Assembly: GCF_014596935.1 (NCBI RefSeq)
Contig: NZ_JACVXC010000001.1
Coordinates: forward strand, 1,338,263 to 1,402,262
DNA length: 64,000 bases
Direction of reading: 5' to 3'
Source: Aestuariibaculum suncheonense
Lineage (GTDB): Bacteria > Bacteroidota > Bacteroidia > Flavobacteriales > Flavobacteriaceae
Of the stretch, positions 45,506-54,610 are shown piece by piece. The notes under the pieces were generated by a model. It was given only the letters and a program-made list of their open reading frames with translations. It was not told the origin of the DNA and made no database searches. The position numbers and the translations under genes are program-made. Within the stretch, counting starts at the first letter, position 1. Every line of letters begins with the position of its first letter.

Positions 45506-48148
45506 ATGAAAAAGATAATTTCAGCATTAATAGTGGTTTTGAGCTCATTCTATTTCGGATTTGCTCAAAAATATCCTTATCAGAATTCGAATTTGCCGGT
45601 AGAAGAACGTTTGTCTGATCTGTTAAGCCGTATGACTTTAGAAGAGAAAGTGCGTCAAATGGATATGTATAAAGGAGAATTTTTTAAAGAAGGTGAAGAT
45701 TTTTCTAAATCGAAAACCAATGAGAAAATTGGCGATTTAGGCGTTGGAGCTATCCATGACATTTATCCTCGTTCAGCAAAGATGATTAACGATCTTCAAA
45801 AAAATGTTATAAAAAATAACCGTTGGGGGATTCCAGTGCTAATTATGTGTGAAATGTTGCATGGATATTTAGATGAAGGTAGCACCGCTTTTCCAATGAA
45901 TATAGGACTTGGGGCTACCTGGGATAAAAACTTAATGGAAAAAGTAGGGGGTGTAATCGGATGTGAAGCTCGTGCTCACGGTGTACATTTTGGTTTAGGA
46001 CCGGTTCTGGGAATTGGTCGTGAACCGCGTTGGGGGCGTGTTGCAGAGACCTTTGGGGAGGACACGTATTTGGCAGGAGAGCTTGGTTTGGCAATGGTTA
46101 GAGGAATGCAGGGAGATACCTTGGCTTCTGACCGATCAATAATTGCTGAGCCTAAGCATTTTGCGGTACACAGTTATCCTCAGGCAGGTGGTAATTCGTC
46201 ACCAGTTATTGTAGGAGAACGAACTGCACGTGAAGATTTCTTGCCAACATTTGAAAAAGTTTATAAGCAAGGAGGTGCTTTAGGAGCGATGTGTGCCTAT
46301 TCCGAGTTGGATGGTATTCCTTGTGCGGCGAATCATTGGTTGTTGACTGATGTTTTGAGAAAAGAATGGAATTTTAAAGGTATTGTTGTTTCTGATTTAG
46401 GAGCAATAAAATATATACAAACCACACATTATGTAGCCGATTCACCAAAAGAGAGTATTCGTCAGGCCGTTTCAGCGGGAGTTGATATGCAGTTCTATGA
46501 TTTTTCAAATGAGTTTTGGCAGGAAACCTTGATAGAATTGGTAAACGAAGGAAAACTGTCAATGAAAGATATTGATCGCGCTGCTGGAGGGGTTTTAAGG
46601 CTTAAATTTTTATTAGGGTTATTTGAAAATCCATATACCGAAAAAGGATTGATTGAAACCCGTTTTCACTCTAAGGAAAATCAAGAAATTGCATTAGAGG
46701 CAGGTCGTAAATCAATTAGCTTACTTAAAAATCAAAACAAGTTATTGCCATTGAGTAAGGACATGAAAACTATTGCTGTTATTGGTCCAAATGCTGATGC
46801 ATCTCGACTAGGTGGGTATTCAGTGAAAAATAAGGTGGCAACTACAGTTTTGGAAGGTATTAAATTAGTTGCCGGAAAGAATGTAAATGTACTTTATGAA
46901 GAAGGTGTACCACTAATTGTAAAGGGGCAAATTATTCCTTCTAAGTATTTATTTACGCCGGATGGAAAGCAGAATGGATTAAGGGGGGAGTATTTTAATA
47001 ATAGAAAAGTAGAAGGCAAACCGGTTTTAACACGTATTGACAATGAATTACAATTCGATTGGCCTTGGAATCCAGGAGAAGGTGTTAATGATGATGATTT
47101 TTCAATTCGTTGGACAGGTTATATCCAATCGGATACGTCTTTTGATGGGTGGATTGGTTTAAGTTCAGATGACGGTATTAGAATGTGGATTGATGATCAA
47201 TTGGTAATTGACAATTGGACTAAAGGAGCCACTAGTATTGTTACTACACCAAAAAATATTGAAGCAGGAAAGCGGTATAAAGTGCGTATAGAAATGTGGG
47301 AAGGCGGCTGGGGAGCCCGTGCACATTTACGTTGGAATTTGGAAAAAATAAATTTACAACCTGCAATTGACATTGCTAAACAAGCAGATGTAGCTGTAGT
47401 GGTTTTAGGAGAGTCGAGAGAGTTGGTGGAAGAAAATAGGGATGTCGCCACCTTAGATTTGCATGGCATGCAACAAGAGTTAATTGAAGTTATTAAAAAT
47501 ACAGGAACACCAGTGGTGTGTGTATTATTAAACGGGCGTCCGCTTTCAATAAACTGGATAAATGAACATGTACCAGCTATTTTAGAGGCTTGGTTTCCCG
47601 GTGAAGCCGGAGGGCGCGCGGTGGCAGACGTGTTGTTTGGAGATTATAATCCAGGAGGACGATTACCTATAACTTTTCCTAAGTCTGTAGGGCAATTACC
47701 TATTTACTATAATCAAAAACCATCAGCAATTCACAGATATGTAAGCGAAAGTGAGAATCCGTTGTACACCTTTGGTTATGGATTAAGCTATACGACTTTT
47801 GAATATTCAAATTTAAGATTAAGTTCGGAAGAAATAAATATTGAAGGTAAAGTTGTAGTTTCAGTAGATGTAAAAAATACGGGAGACTATGATGGAGATG
47901 AAGTCGTTCAGTTGTATTTAAATGATATATATAGTAGTGTGACTACACCTCATAAAGCATTAAAAGGTTTTGAGAGGGTTTTTATTAAAAAAGGAGAAAC
48001 CAAACATGTTGAATTTGAATTATCTTCTGATGAATTAGCGATTTGGAATAGAGAAATGAAACGAGTTGTAGAACCAGGCGAATTTGAAGTTATGGTTGGA
48101 GGAAACTTTAAAGATGTTTTAAAAGCAAAGTTTATTGTGATAGAATAA
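45506..48148 (+). CDS. Secreted glycoside hydrolase family 3 with PA14 insert
   Basis: 880 residues from the ATG at 45506, preceded by AGAAAAG; the frame extends 12 codons to a TTG, less likely since the signal peptide (KKIISALIVVLSSFYFGFAQ) starts at the ATG. The GH3 N-domain has KHFAVHSYP and the nucleophile Asp297 in IVVSDLGAI; the GH3 C-domain follows, interrupted at about residues 491-612 by a PA14 beta-barrel (GEYFNN…SDDGIRMWIDDQ). The C-terminal Fn3-like domain is near 800-880. It hydrolyses beta-linked glucose or xylose-type glycans outside the cytoplasm; the exact substrate is not visible. No T9SS sorting domain. Confidence 0.92.
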   Translation: MKKIISALIVVLSSFYFGFAQKYPYQNSNLPVEERLSDLLSRMTLEEKVRQMDMYKGEFFKEGEDFSKSKTNEKIGDLGVGAIHDIYPRSAKMINDLQKNVIKNNRWGIPVLIMCEMLHGYLDEGSTAFPMNIGLGATWDKNLMEKVGGVIGCEARAHGVHFGLGPVLGIGREPRWGRVAETFGEDTYLAGELGLAMVRGMQGDTLASDRSIIAEPKHFAVHSYPQAGGNSSPVIVGERTAREDFLPTFEKVYKQGGALGAMCAYSELDGIPCAANHWLLTDVLRKEWNFKGIVVSDLGAIKYIQTTHYVADSPKESIRQAVSAGVDMQFYDFSNEFWQETLIELVNEGKLSMKDIDRAAGGVLRLKFLLGLFENPYTEKGLIETRFHSKENQEIALEAGRKSISLLKNQNKLLPLSKDMKTIAVIGPNADASRLGGYSVKNKVATTVLEGIKLVAGKNVNVLYEEGVPLIVKGQIIPSKYLFTPDGKQNGLRGEYFNNRKVEGKPVLTRIDNELQFDWPWNPGEGVNDDDFSIRWTGYIQSDTSFDGWIGLSSDDGIRMWIDDQLVIDNWTKGATSIVTTPKNIEAGKRYKVRIEMWEGGWGARAHLRWNLEKINLQPAIDIAKQADVAVVVLGESRELVEENRDVATLDLHGMQQELIEVIKNTGTPVVCVLLNGRPLSINWINEHVPAILEAWFPGEAGGRAVADVLFGDYNPGGRLPITFPKSVGQLPIYYNQKPSAIHRYVSESENPLYTFGYGLSYTTFEYSNLRLSSEEINIEGKVVVSVDVKNTGDYDGDEVVQLYLNDIYSSVTTPHKALKGFERVFIKKGETKHVEFELSSDELAIWNREMKRVVEPGEFEVMVGGNFKDVLKAKFIVIE

Positions 48149-48161
48149 AATAAATATCAAT

Positions 48162-48197
48162 AAAAAAACCTCGAGAATAATTCTCGAGGTTTTTTTA
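48162..48197. terminator. Bidirectional terminator between GH3 gene and tRNA-Leu
   Basis: AACCTCGAG / CTCGAGGTT stem flanked by A run and T run; it can end the GH3 mRNA on the plus strand and the tRNA-Leu transcript on the minus strand. Confidence 0.85.
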
Positions 48198-48206
48198 TTA
48201 ATTAAG

Positions 48207-48291
48207 TGCGCACGAGAAGACTCGAACTTCCACATTCTAAGCGAATACCAGCCCCTCAAGCTGGCGCGTCTACCAATTCCGCCACGTGCGC
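48207..48291 (-). tRNA. tRNA-Leu (anticodon GAG)
   Basis: 85 nt, class II. GCGCACG acceptor stem pairs fully with CGTGCGC, discriminator A. Anticodon stem CCAGC/GCTGG encloses TTGAGGG, so the anticodon is GAG, reading CUC and CUU. A long variable arm and a TTCGAGT T-loop are seen. CCA is not encoded. Confidence 0.96.
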
Positions 48292-48371
48292 TAAATATAA
48301 TGAACAATCTCGAAGTTTGTATTCGAGAAGTTCCACTCATAATAAAAGTCTTGTGGTATGGGTGAAAATAG

Positions 48372-48402
48372 AAAAAGTTAAGCATTTGCTTAACTTTTTT
48401 CT
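48372..48402. terminator. Terminator-like hairpin after tRNA-Lys
   Basis: A 12-13-bp perfect inverted repeat (48372-48384 with 48387-48399) followed on the minus strand by a T run; it lies 5 bases beyond the tRNA-Lys 3' end. Confidence 0.7.
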
Positions 48403-48404
48403 TG

Positions 48405-48477
48405 TGACCAGGCTGGGGTTCGAACCCAGGACCCTAACATTAAAAGTGTTATGCTCTACCAGCTGAGCTACCTAGTC
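48405..48477 (-). tRNA. tRNA-Lys (anticodon TTT)
   Basis: 73 nt. The acceptor GACTAGG pairs with CCTGGTC (one G-T pair), discriminator A. The anticodon loop CTTTTAA sits in stem TAACA/TGTTA, giving anticodon TTT. T-loop GTTCGAA. CCA not encoded. It is the first tRNA transcribed from the promoter at 48520-48549. Confidence 0.96.
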
Positions 48478-48519
48478 TTTTTTCTTTTTACAAACATTAA
48501 AACTTCGTGTTTGCGGGTG

Positions 48520-48549
48520 CAAATATAAAACCTATTTTTAAAAAAACAA
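48520..48549 (-). promoter_or_regulatory. Strong consensus promoter of tRNA-Lys
   Basis: On the minus strand a TTG (48547-48549) is followed after 19 bases by TATATTTG (48520-48527), then a GC-rich start GCACCCGC. It is the best promoter match in this part of the window and lies 42 bases upstream of the tRNA. Confidence 0.8.
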
Positions 48550-48626
48550 GGAGTTTTTAGAAGAAATTTTCGTTTTTTTGCATAGTGAAAACTTAAGTTT
48601 TTAATAATCAATTTATAACCTGATCA

Positions 48627-49148
48627 ATGATTTTTATTTTAGTGGGATATATGGCATCAGGAAAGTCTACTTTAGGTAGGGTTTTAGCCGAGAAATTAAT
48701 TTATAACTTTTTAGATTTAGACGACTATATAGAGTCTCAGGAGCAGATGTCTATCAGCGAAATCTTTAAAACGAAAGGGGAAATTTATTTTAGAAAAGCT
48801 GAAACGAAATACTTAAAAGAATTGTTAGAAGGAAAAACTAATTTAATTTTATCATTAGGAGGGGGTACGCCATGTTATGGGAATAATATGCAGCTGATTT
48901 TGGACGCTACCAATGCTAAGAGCCTTTATCTTAAAGCATCAATACCAACATTGGTAAACCGCTTAAAAAATGAAAAAGGCAAACGTCCTTTAGTGGCACA
49001 TATAAAAACAGATGAAGAGCTTAGCGAATTTATAGGGAAACATTTATTCGAACGTTCCCCTTTTTATAGTCAGGCAAATATTGTATTGCCTACCGATAAT
49101 AAAACAACTTCAGAAATTATAGATGAGCTACTTTCGAAATTATTCTAA
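48627..49148 (+). CDS. aroK: Shikimate kinase
   Basis: 173 residues. It phosphorylates shikimate in aromatic amino acid synthesis. Walker A GYMASGKST at residues 7-15, the shikimate-binding DLDDYIES near 31-38, FRKAETKYLKELL near 56-68, and LSLGGGTPCY near 74-83, the glycine-rich substrate loop. RLKNEKGKRPL is the flexible lid containing the catalytic Arg. The 3' end overlaps the phosphoribosyltransferase gene, which runs the opposite way, by 9 bases. Confidence 0.96.
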   Translation: MIFILVGYMASGKSTLGRVLAEKLIYNFLDLDDYIESQEQMSISEIFKTKGEIYFRKAETKYLKELLEGKTNLILSLGGGTPCYGNNMQLILDATNAKSLYLKASIPTLVNRLKNEKGKRPLVAHIKTDEELSEFIGKHLFERSPFYSQANIVLPTDNKTTSEIIDELLSKLF

Positions 49149-49643
49149 AGTAGCTTCGAATGTATCACCATCTAACACCACATTAACATGCTCGTGAAGC
49201 GATGTTGATAGAGAAATGCCTTTAAAATCAGCTTTAATAGGATATTTTTTATGGTTTCTGTTGATTAAAACTGCCGTTTTAAAACGTTTTAACGGGACAT
49301 CTAAAAAGTGTTTCACACCATAAATTAGTGTAGTTCCAGAATTTAAAACATCGTCAACCAATACTAACGACTTGTTTTCGTATTCTTCAGGTGTTAATGA
49401 GGTTTTTATGTTGTTCTGAGGATGTTTTTTATCAATAGAGACTTTACATAAAACAGGATGAATCTCTGAAATGTCCTCAAGAATAGTTTTAAGTTTTTCA
49501 GCAAAAATATACCCGTTACGATCGATACCGGCTAAAATAACTTCCGTTTCATAGACATTGCTCTCGTAAATTTGAAACGCAATACGTCTAATTTTGTGGT
49601 TAATTTCATCATGGTTCAATATCACACTGCTTGTCGCATTCAT
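49140..49643 (-). CDS. Phosphoribosyltransferase family protein (PyrR-like)
   Basis: 167 residues, type I PRTase fold. The PRPP-binding loop is KSLVLVDDVLNSGTTLIYGV near residues 91-110. It also carries a hood region (IYESNVYETEVILAGIDRNGYIFA). The overall look resembles PyrR-type uracil/purine PRTases, but the substrate cannot be fixed by reading. It is divergent from the S4 gene only in direction of the neighbour; both are on the minus strand, 33 bases apart. Confidence 0.85.
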   Translation of the reverse strand: MNATSSVILNHDEINHKIRRIAFQIYESNVYETEVILAGIDRNGYIFAEKLKTILEDISEIHPVLCKVSIDKKHPQNNIKTSLTPEEYENKSLVLVDDVLNSGTTLIYGVKHFLDVPLKRFKTAVLINRNHKKYPIKADFKGISLSTSLHEHVNVVLDGDTFEATLE

Positions 49644-49676
49644 AATTTCGAAGGGTATTAAATTGAGATGGTAAAA

Positions 49677-50048
49677 TTACTCATTTTCGTTTGTAAAATC
49701 ATCAATATCGCGTCGATCTTTTTTGGTTGGTCTACCAACACCTTTCTTCCTGTAGTAGTCTTTCGCGAATTTTAATAGTTCCTGAGCTTCAAACTGCTCT
49801 TTAGGTGTAATGTCGGTACGGTAAATGTCTACCAGCTTAGCGCCAACGCGACTTTCCGGCACATCATTCACCTTAAGTTTGTAGTTTATTTGATCTTTTC
49901 TGAGTTCAATAATGTCAGTGGCATAAACTTCTCGACTTGGTTTTACCACATCTCCGTTTACCTTTACCTGTCCTTTTTTACAAGCCGTTGTAGCAATACT
50001 TCGAGTTTTGTAATACCTCACACACCATAAATACTTATCTATACGCAT
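49677..50048 (-). CDS. S4 domain RNA-binding protein (Hsp15-like)
   Basis: 123 residues. The S4 domain (MRIDKYLWCVRYYKTRSIATTACKKGQVKVNGDVVKPSREV) covers residues 1-45, then a beta-barrel-like part, and a lysine/arginine-rich tail with GVGRPTKKDRR. E. coli Hsp15 (HslR) binds free 50S subunits carrying stalled peptides. Same length and layout; a role in ribosome rescue is likely. Confidence 0.9.
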   Translation of the reverse strand: MRIDKYLWCVRYYKTRSIATTACKKGQVKVNGDVVKPSREVYATDIIELRKDQINYKLKVNDVPESRVGAKLVDIYRTDITPKEQFEAQELLKFAKDYYRKKGVGRPTKKDRRDIDDFTNENE

Positions 50049-50217
50049 ATATTAATTCTAAAAACTACGTTAACCATATATGCAAGATTATATTAAAATT
50101 GTATCTTGCGACCTCAAAAATAAAGAATATTAAGACATTGGTGCAATAAAAAGCAATGCTTTTAACGATTAAAAAGCTAATGTTGAAGATACCCAAAGAA
50201 ATAAAAAATATTGTTGC

Positions 50218-51255
50218 ATGAAATTTAAAAGTTTAAGTGTGCTAGCCTTGTGTTTGGCTATAGGTTTTGTGTCTTGTAAAAAGGATGATGATGCAGATGT
50301 AACTGTGACACCTCCAAGAGACCGTGCAGAACAACAGTTAGCAGACATGGATTCTTTACAGAAGTATTTACAAAGTCATTACTATAACAAAGCTGAAGTT
50401 GAAGCTTTAGCAAATGTAGGGATCAATGATGTTAAAATTATTGAAATTACAGGAGATCAAACTGTACCAGAAGGATATGAATTGTTAGAAACTGCCGTAG
50501 GAGCTCCAATCGATACGACATATGCAGATACCGATTATCAATATTATGTATTAAAAATAAATCAAGGTGGCGGGTATAATTCACCAACGGTTGCCGATGA
50601 TATTCAAGTGTTATATGAAGGATTTACTTTAAAGGATATTGTTTTTGATAGTAAGTACTACCCAGATAGCAACCCTTTAGATTTAATAAATTTAATCCCC
50701 GGATGGCGCTGTGTAATTCCTAAGTATAATACATCTGAAAGTTATAGTGATAACGGAGATGGCACGGTAAGTTATAATAATTCGGGAGTAGGTGTTATGT
50801 TTTTACCGTCTGGGTTAGCTTATTTTTCTAGTGCAACCGGAGGTATTGCAGCCTATTCGCCATTGGTGTTTAAGTTTGAATTATTAGATATGGCTCAAAA
50901 CGATCATGACGCAGATGGAATTCCAACATATTTGGAAGGGTTAACGGAGAATACAGATGAAGATACTTATCGGGATACTTACGGATATTTGTATCAACGT
51001 TATGATTATATTGATACTGACGATGATGGCGATGGCGTGTTAACGAAAAACGAAATTTCAATTAGAACTGTAGAAGATGCAGATATTGCGCTGGTAAAAG
51101 GAACAGTTTTAGATGCCGACGAAGTACTTTTAAACTATATAGGAAAGAATAGTGAAGGTAAATATGTGGGAACTATCGTAAAATTTTACGATACCAACAA
51201 TAATGATATTCCAGATTATTTAGAATCGGATATTAAAACAGATTATAGCTTGTAA
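50218..51255 (+). CDS. FKBP-type peptidyl-prolyl isomerase-like lipoprotein
   Basis: 345 residues. The signal peptide ends in FVSC (Cys20), a lipobox, so it is a lipoprotein. The central region (about 125-230) resembles an FKBP domain in flavobacterial lipoproteins: VADDIQVLYEGFTLKDIVFDS, LINLIPGWRCVIPKY, GVMFLPSGLAYFS and PLVFKFELLDM. After it come calcium-type acidic loops, NDHDADGIPTYLE and DTDDDGDGVLTKNE, and a last NNDIPDYLE. The isomerase name is the usual family label; activity is not shown. A bidirectional terminator follows. Confidence 0.78.
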   Translation: MKFKSLSVLALCLAIGFVSCKKDDDADVTVTPPRDRAEQQLADMDSLQKYLQSHYYNKAEVEALANVGINDVKIIEITGDQTVPEGYELLETAVGAPIDTTYADTDYQYYVLKINQGGGYNSPTVADDIQVLYEGFTLKDIVFDSKYYPDSNPLDLINLIPGWRCVIPKYNTSESYSDNGDGTVSYNNSGVGVMFLPSGLAYFSSATGGIAAYSPLVFKFELLDMAQNDHDADGIPTYLEGLTENTDEDTYRDTYGYLYQRYDYIDTDDDGDGVLTKNEISIRTVEDADIALVKGTVLDADEVLLNYIGKNSEGKYVGTIVKFYDTNNNDIPDYLESDIKTDYSL

Positions 51256-51274
51256 CTATAAAGCGGCAAACAAC

Positions 51275-51304
51275 AAAAAGCCTCGCAAATTGCGAGGCTT
51301 TTTG
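51275..51304. terminator. Bidirectional terminator between FKBP-like and porin-like genes
   Basis: AAAAGCCTCGC / GCGAGGCTTTT stem, A run left and T run right. Confidence 0.85.
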
Positions 51305-51324
51305 TATTCTATAGAATTTTCAAA

Positions 51325-51909
51325 TTAAATCAATAACGATAAACTCAAAATCAACTGATCTGGTCGAGTGTCAATTCGGTTGGTGTTAATACCGTTGTTA
51401 TCCAGGAAGGTAGCTTCATTTTCACTAAAACCACGTTCGTATCTTAAGTCGATACCAATTTTATTGAAATTTATACCAACCCCAAAGTTTAGCCCAACAC
51501 TTAAATCTTTGTCAACGTCGTCAATGGTAATGTTTTCAAATTCGGTATCTAAAATGTATTGAAAGGCAGGTCCAGCAAATACATTAAGGGGGCCAATAAC
51601 TTTAATACCAACCAATAATGGTACGTCTAATTTTTGCATTTTAAAGCTATCGTCGTTGTAGTCACTTTTAGTGCTGGTATAAACCACTTCGGGTTTAAAA
51701 TAAATTTGATTTCCAATTTTACCAAACAAACCAATGTGATATCCTACATTTCTGTCGGGATGTTGGTAATTGTCGCTTATCGATTCAAAATAATTGCCAT
51801 TGGCATTGTAGTTTAATCCTCCTTTAATACCAAAACCTGGAATAGATTGCGCAAAAGAGGTGAAGGACATAAAAGTTAATAGTAATAAAAAAAACAGGTT
51901 CTTTTTCAT
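51325..51909 (-). CDS. Outer-membrane beta-barrel protein (porin family, PorT-like)
   Basis: 194 residues. The signal peptide ends FTSFAQ. The mature chain has alternating aromatic/hydrophobic strands typical of small eight-strand outer-membrane barrels (FGIKGGLNYNANGN at the start, FAGPAFQYIL, LNFGVGINFNKIGIDLRYERG, LILSLSLLI at the end). The start and layout fit the PorT-like outer-membrane family. Role unknown. Confidence 0.8.
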   Translation of the reverse strand: MKKNLFFLLLLTFMSFTSFAQSIPGFGIKGGLNYNANGNYFESISDNYQHPDRNVGYHIGLFGKIGNQIYFKPEVVYTSTKSDYNDDSFKMQKLDVPLLVGIKVIGPLNVFAGPAFQYILDTEFENITIDDVDKDLSVGLNFGVGINFNKIGIDLRYERGFSENEATFLDNNGINTNRIDTRPDQLILSLSLLI

Positions 51910-52152
51910 AAATAGTTTTTTAGGGGTTCATAATAATTTAAAAACGAAAATACGTGTTTTATATTATCGCTTTGGTATCAATATACGAGCCAAAAGTGCA
52001 TAAAAGTTTAAGAATTTTTAAATTAAATGCAAATATGGACTAGGTTTACAAGGAGTTTTTAGAGTAATGATTGCTTTTAGAGTGAGCTTTAAATAATATC
52101 TGGTAAATCATAAAAGCAAGTGAAAAGTACAATTTAAAACTAAAAAAATATG

Positions 52153-52160
52153 TAGGTTTG
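52153..52160 (+). promoter_or_regulatory. -7 box of tgt
   Basis: TAGGTTTG, 23 bases before the tgt ATG, in an 18-base context (AAAAAATATGTAGGTTTG) that is identical before accA. Confidence 0.6.
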
Positions 52161-52183
52161 CCAACGGAAGAATAATTAGGCAT

Positions 52184-53314
52184 ATGCAATTCGAATTAAA
52201 AGCAAAAGATCCGCAAAGTCAAGCGAGAGCAGGTAAAATAACAACTGATCATGGGGTTATAGAAACTCCAATTTTCATGCCTGTGGGTACAGTAGCCTCG
52301 GTAAAAGGTGTGCATCAGCGTGAGTTGAAAAATGATATAAATCCTGATATTATTTTAGGAAACACTTACCATTTATACTTACGTCCGCAAACGCATATTT
52401 TAGAACAGGCTGGTGGCTTACATAAGTTTATGAATTGGGATCGAAATATTTTAACCGATTCTGGCGGGTATCAGGTGTACTCATTGTCTTCTAACAGAAA
52501 AATTAAAGAGGAAGGTGTGAAATTTAAATCGCATATCGACGGAAGTTATCATACGTTTACACCAGAAAATGTAATGGAAATTCAGCGTGCTATTGGAGCT
52601 GATATCATCATGGCTTTCGACGAGTGTACGCCGTATCCTTGTGATTACAACTATGCCAAACGCTCGATGCATATGACACACCGCTGGTTAGATCGTTGTA
52701 TTAACCATTTAGAAAAAACACCATTAAAATACGGTTATGATCAGGCATTTTTCCCAATTGTTCAGGGAAGTACATATAAAGATTTACGTCGTCAATCAGC
52801 AGAATATATTGCGAATGCAGGAGCTGTTGGTAATGCCATTGGCGGACTTTCGGTAGGAGAACCTGCTGAAGAAATGTACGCGATGACCGAAGTTGTTACC
52901 GAAATCCTTCCGGAAGATAAACCACGTTATTTAATGGGAGTTGGTACACCAATCAATATTTTAGAAAATATAGCGTTAGGTATAGATATGTTCGACTGTG
53001 TGATGCCGACGCGTAATGCCAGAAACGGAATGTTGTTTACCGCTCATGGTACCATAAATATTAAAAACAAAAAATGGGAAGCCGATTTTTCACCAATCGA
53101 TGAAATGGGTATAACATTTGTTGATACAGATTATTCTAAAGCTTATTTAAGGCACCTTTTTACGGTTAATGAAAGGCTTGGTGCACAAATAGCAACCATT
53201 CACAATTTAGGATTTTATTTATGGTTGGTGCGTGAAGCTAGAAAGCATATATTAGCAGGAGATTTTAGAACATGGAAAGACCAGATGGTTAAACAAATGG
53301 ATAAGCGTTTGTAA
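52184..53314 (+). CDS. tgt: Queuine tRNA-ribosyltransferase, lacking the usual zinc cysteines
   Basis: 376 residues, TIM barrel. It swaps guanine-34 for preQ1 in tRNAs with GUN anticodons, the key step to queuosine. The catalytic parts are present: LTDSGGYQVYSL near residues 90-101 (Asp nucleophile region), AFDECTPYPCDY, GLSVGEPAEEMYAM, and CVMPTRNARNG near 275-285. The bacterial zinc site, normally CxCxxC before the conserved YLRHLF, is missing: the same stretch reads DEMGITFVDTDYSKAYLRHLF (about 306-326), with no Cys. The histidine in TIHNLGF is kept. Confidence 0.95.
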   Translation: MQFELKAKDPQSQARAGKITTDHGVIETPIFMPVGTVASVKGVHQRELKNDINPDIILGNTYHLYLRPQTHILEQAGGLHKFMNWDRNILTDSGGYQVYSLSSNRKIKEEGVKFKSHIDGSYHTFTPENVMEIQRAIGADIIMAFDECTPYPCDYNYAKRSMHMTHRWLDRCINHLEKTPLKYGYDQAFFPIVQGSTYKDLRRQSAEYIANAGAVGNAIGGLSVGEPAEEMYAMTEVVTEILPEDKPRYLMGVGTPINILENIALGIDMFDCVMPTRNARNGMLFTAHGTINIKNKKWEADFSPIDEMGITFVDTDYSKAYLRHLFTVNERLGAQIATIHNLGFYLWLVREARKHILAGDFRTWKDQMVKQMDKRL

Positions 53315-53370
53315 TAAAACAAGGCTTCTAAACATTAAAACCTGAAATACAGACTTAATAACTTAAGCGT

Positions 53371-54456
53371 GTGAAAATATTAGATTGGTACATTTTAAAA
53401 CGTTATTTGTTTACTTTTTTTATGATGCTTTTGCTGTTTATACCCATTGGTATAACTGTGCATTTAGCTGAAAAAATTGGAAAAATTTTAGAGAATGAAG
53501 TGCCAATTGGAGAAGTGCTTTTGTACTTTTTAGATTTTACCATCTATTTTGCTCACTTGTTATTTCCACTGTTTTTATTCCTGTCTGTTATCTGGTTTAC
53601 TTCAAAGCTGGCTAATAATACAGAGGTGATAGCCTTTTTAAGTTCAGGAGTATCGTTTTATAGATTTTTGCGTCCGTATATGATTGGCGCTACCATCGTA
53701 GGTGTTTTGTCTATTGTATTAGGATTATATTTAGCCCCAAAGGCGAGTCAGGGTTTTAACGACTTTTCATATAAATACTTTAAAAAAGGTAGAAGTGCTT
53801 ATGAAGGCGCCAATGTTGATTTGTTTCGACAAATTAACGACAATGAAATCATCTATGTCAGTAGCTTCGATGTTAAAAATAAAAACGGAAGCAATTTTAC
53901 CTTGGAGCATTTCGAAAATAATAAATTGACTTATAAAATAACGGCTAACAGCATCAGATATATTGAAGAAGATACGACTTACAGGTTGGTGAATTATGTA
54001 AAGCGTATTATTGGAGAAAATGATGATATATTAGAAGAGATTGAAAGAAAAAAGGATACCTTGTTTTCTTTCAAGGTGGAAGATTTAACTCCAGAGGTTT
54101 ATGCAGCTGAAGTAAAACCTTATGGCGAATTAAAACGATTTATAGCGAAAGAAGAGGCGAGAGGTTCTTCAAATGTAGGGCGTTTTAAATTGGTGCTTTA
54201 TAAAAAGTGGAGTCTACCGGTTTCAGTATTCATTTTAACTATTATTGCGGTCGCCGTATCTTCTATGAAACGTCGTGGAGGTATGGGTGTTAATCTAGCA
54301 ATAGGTATTTGTATTGCGATGGTTTTCGTCTTTTTCGACAAGATTTTTGGAGTTATGGCAGAGCAATCCGATTTTTCACCAATTGTTGCCGCATGGTTCC
54401 CTAATGTGGTATTTGGAATTCTGTCGATTTTCTTATTGCAAAAGGCAAAACGTTAA
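53371..54456 (+). CDS. LptF/LptG family permease
   Basis: 361 residues, GTG start. Four to six membrane segments: three N-terminal (residues about 12-115) and three near the C-terminus (about 285-358), with a long periplasmic domain between (about 125-275). This is the YjgP/YjgQ layout of the LptB2FG transporter, which drives LPS from the inner membrane across the periplasm. The first residues KILDWYILKRYLFTFFMMLLLF match the family. It starts 56 bases after tgt and may be co-transcribed with it. Confidence 0.9.
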   Translation: MKILDWYILKRYLFTFFMMLLLFIPIGITVHLAEKIGKILENEVPIGEVLLYFLDFTIYFAHLLFPLFLFLSVIWFTSKLANNTEVIAFLSSGVSFYRFLRPYMIGATIVGVLSIVLGLYLAPKASQGFNDFSYKYFKKGRSAYEGANVDLFRQINDNEIIYVSSFDVKNKNGSNFTLEHFENNKLTYKITANSIRYIEEDTTYRLVNYVKRIIGENDDILEEIERKKDTLFSFKVEDLTPEVYAAEVKPYGELKRFIAKEEARGSSNVGRFKLVLYKKWSLPVSVFILTIIAVAVSSMKRRGGMGVNLAIGICIAMVFVFFDKIFGVMAEQSDFSPIVAAWFPNVVFGILSIFLLQKAKR

Positions 54457-54610
54457 GATTCTTTTTGGTTTCAAATCCTGTTTTTGTCTTAAAGTATTCA
54501 AGCTAAAGTGATAAAACTTTCGTAGTTTATTAGATATTGTCTAATTTTGCATTGTAATTAACGAGAACCAATAATTCATGTTTTTTCTTAGTTTAAAATG
54601 AAAAAATATG

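Noticed and set aside
48119..48466. Open frames overlapping the two tRNA genes on both strands
   Set aside because: They run through well-formed tRNA-Leu and tRNA-Lys genes and terminators and have no protein-like character.
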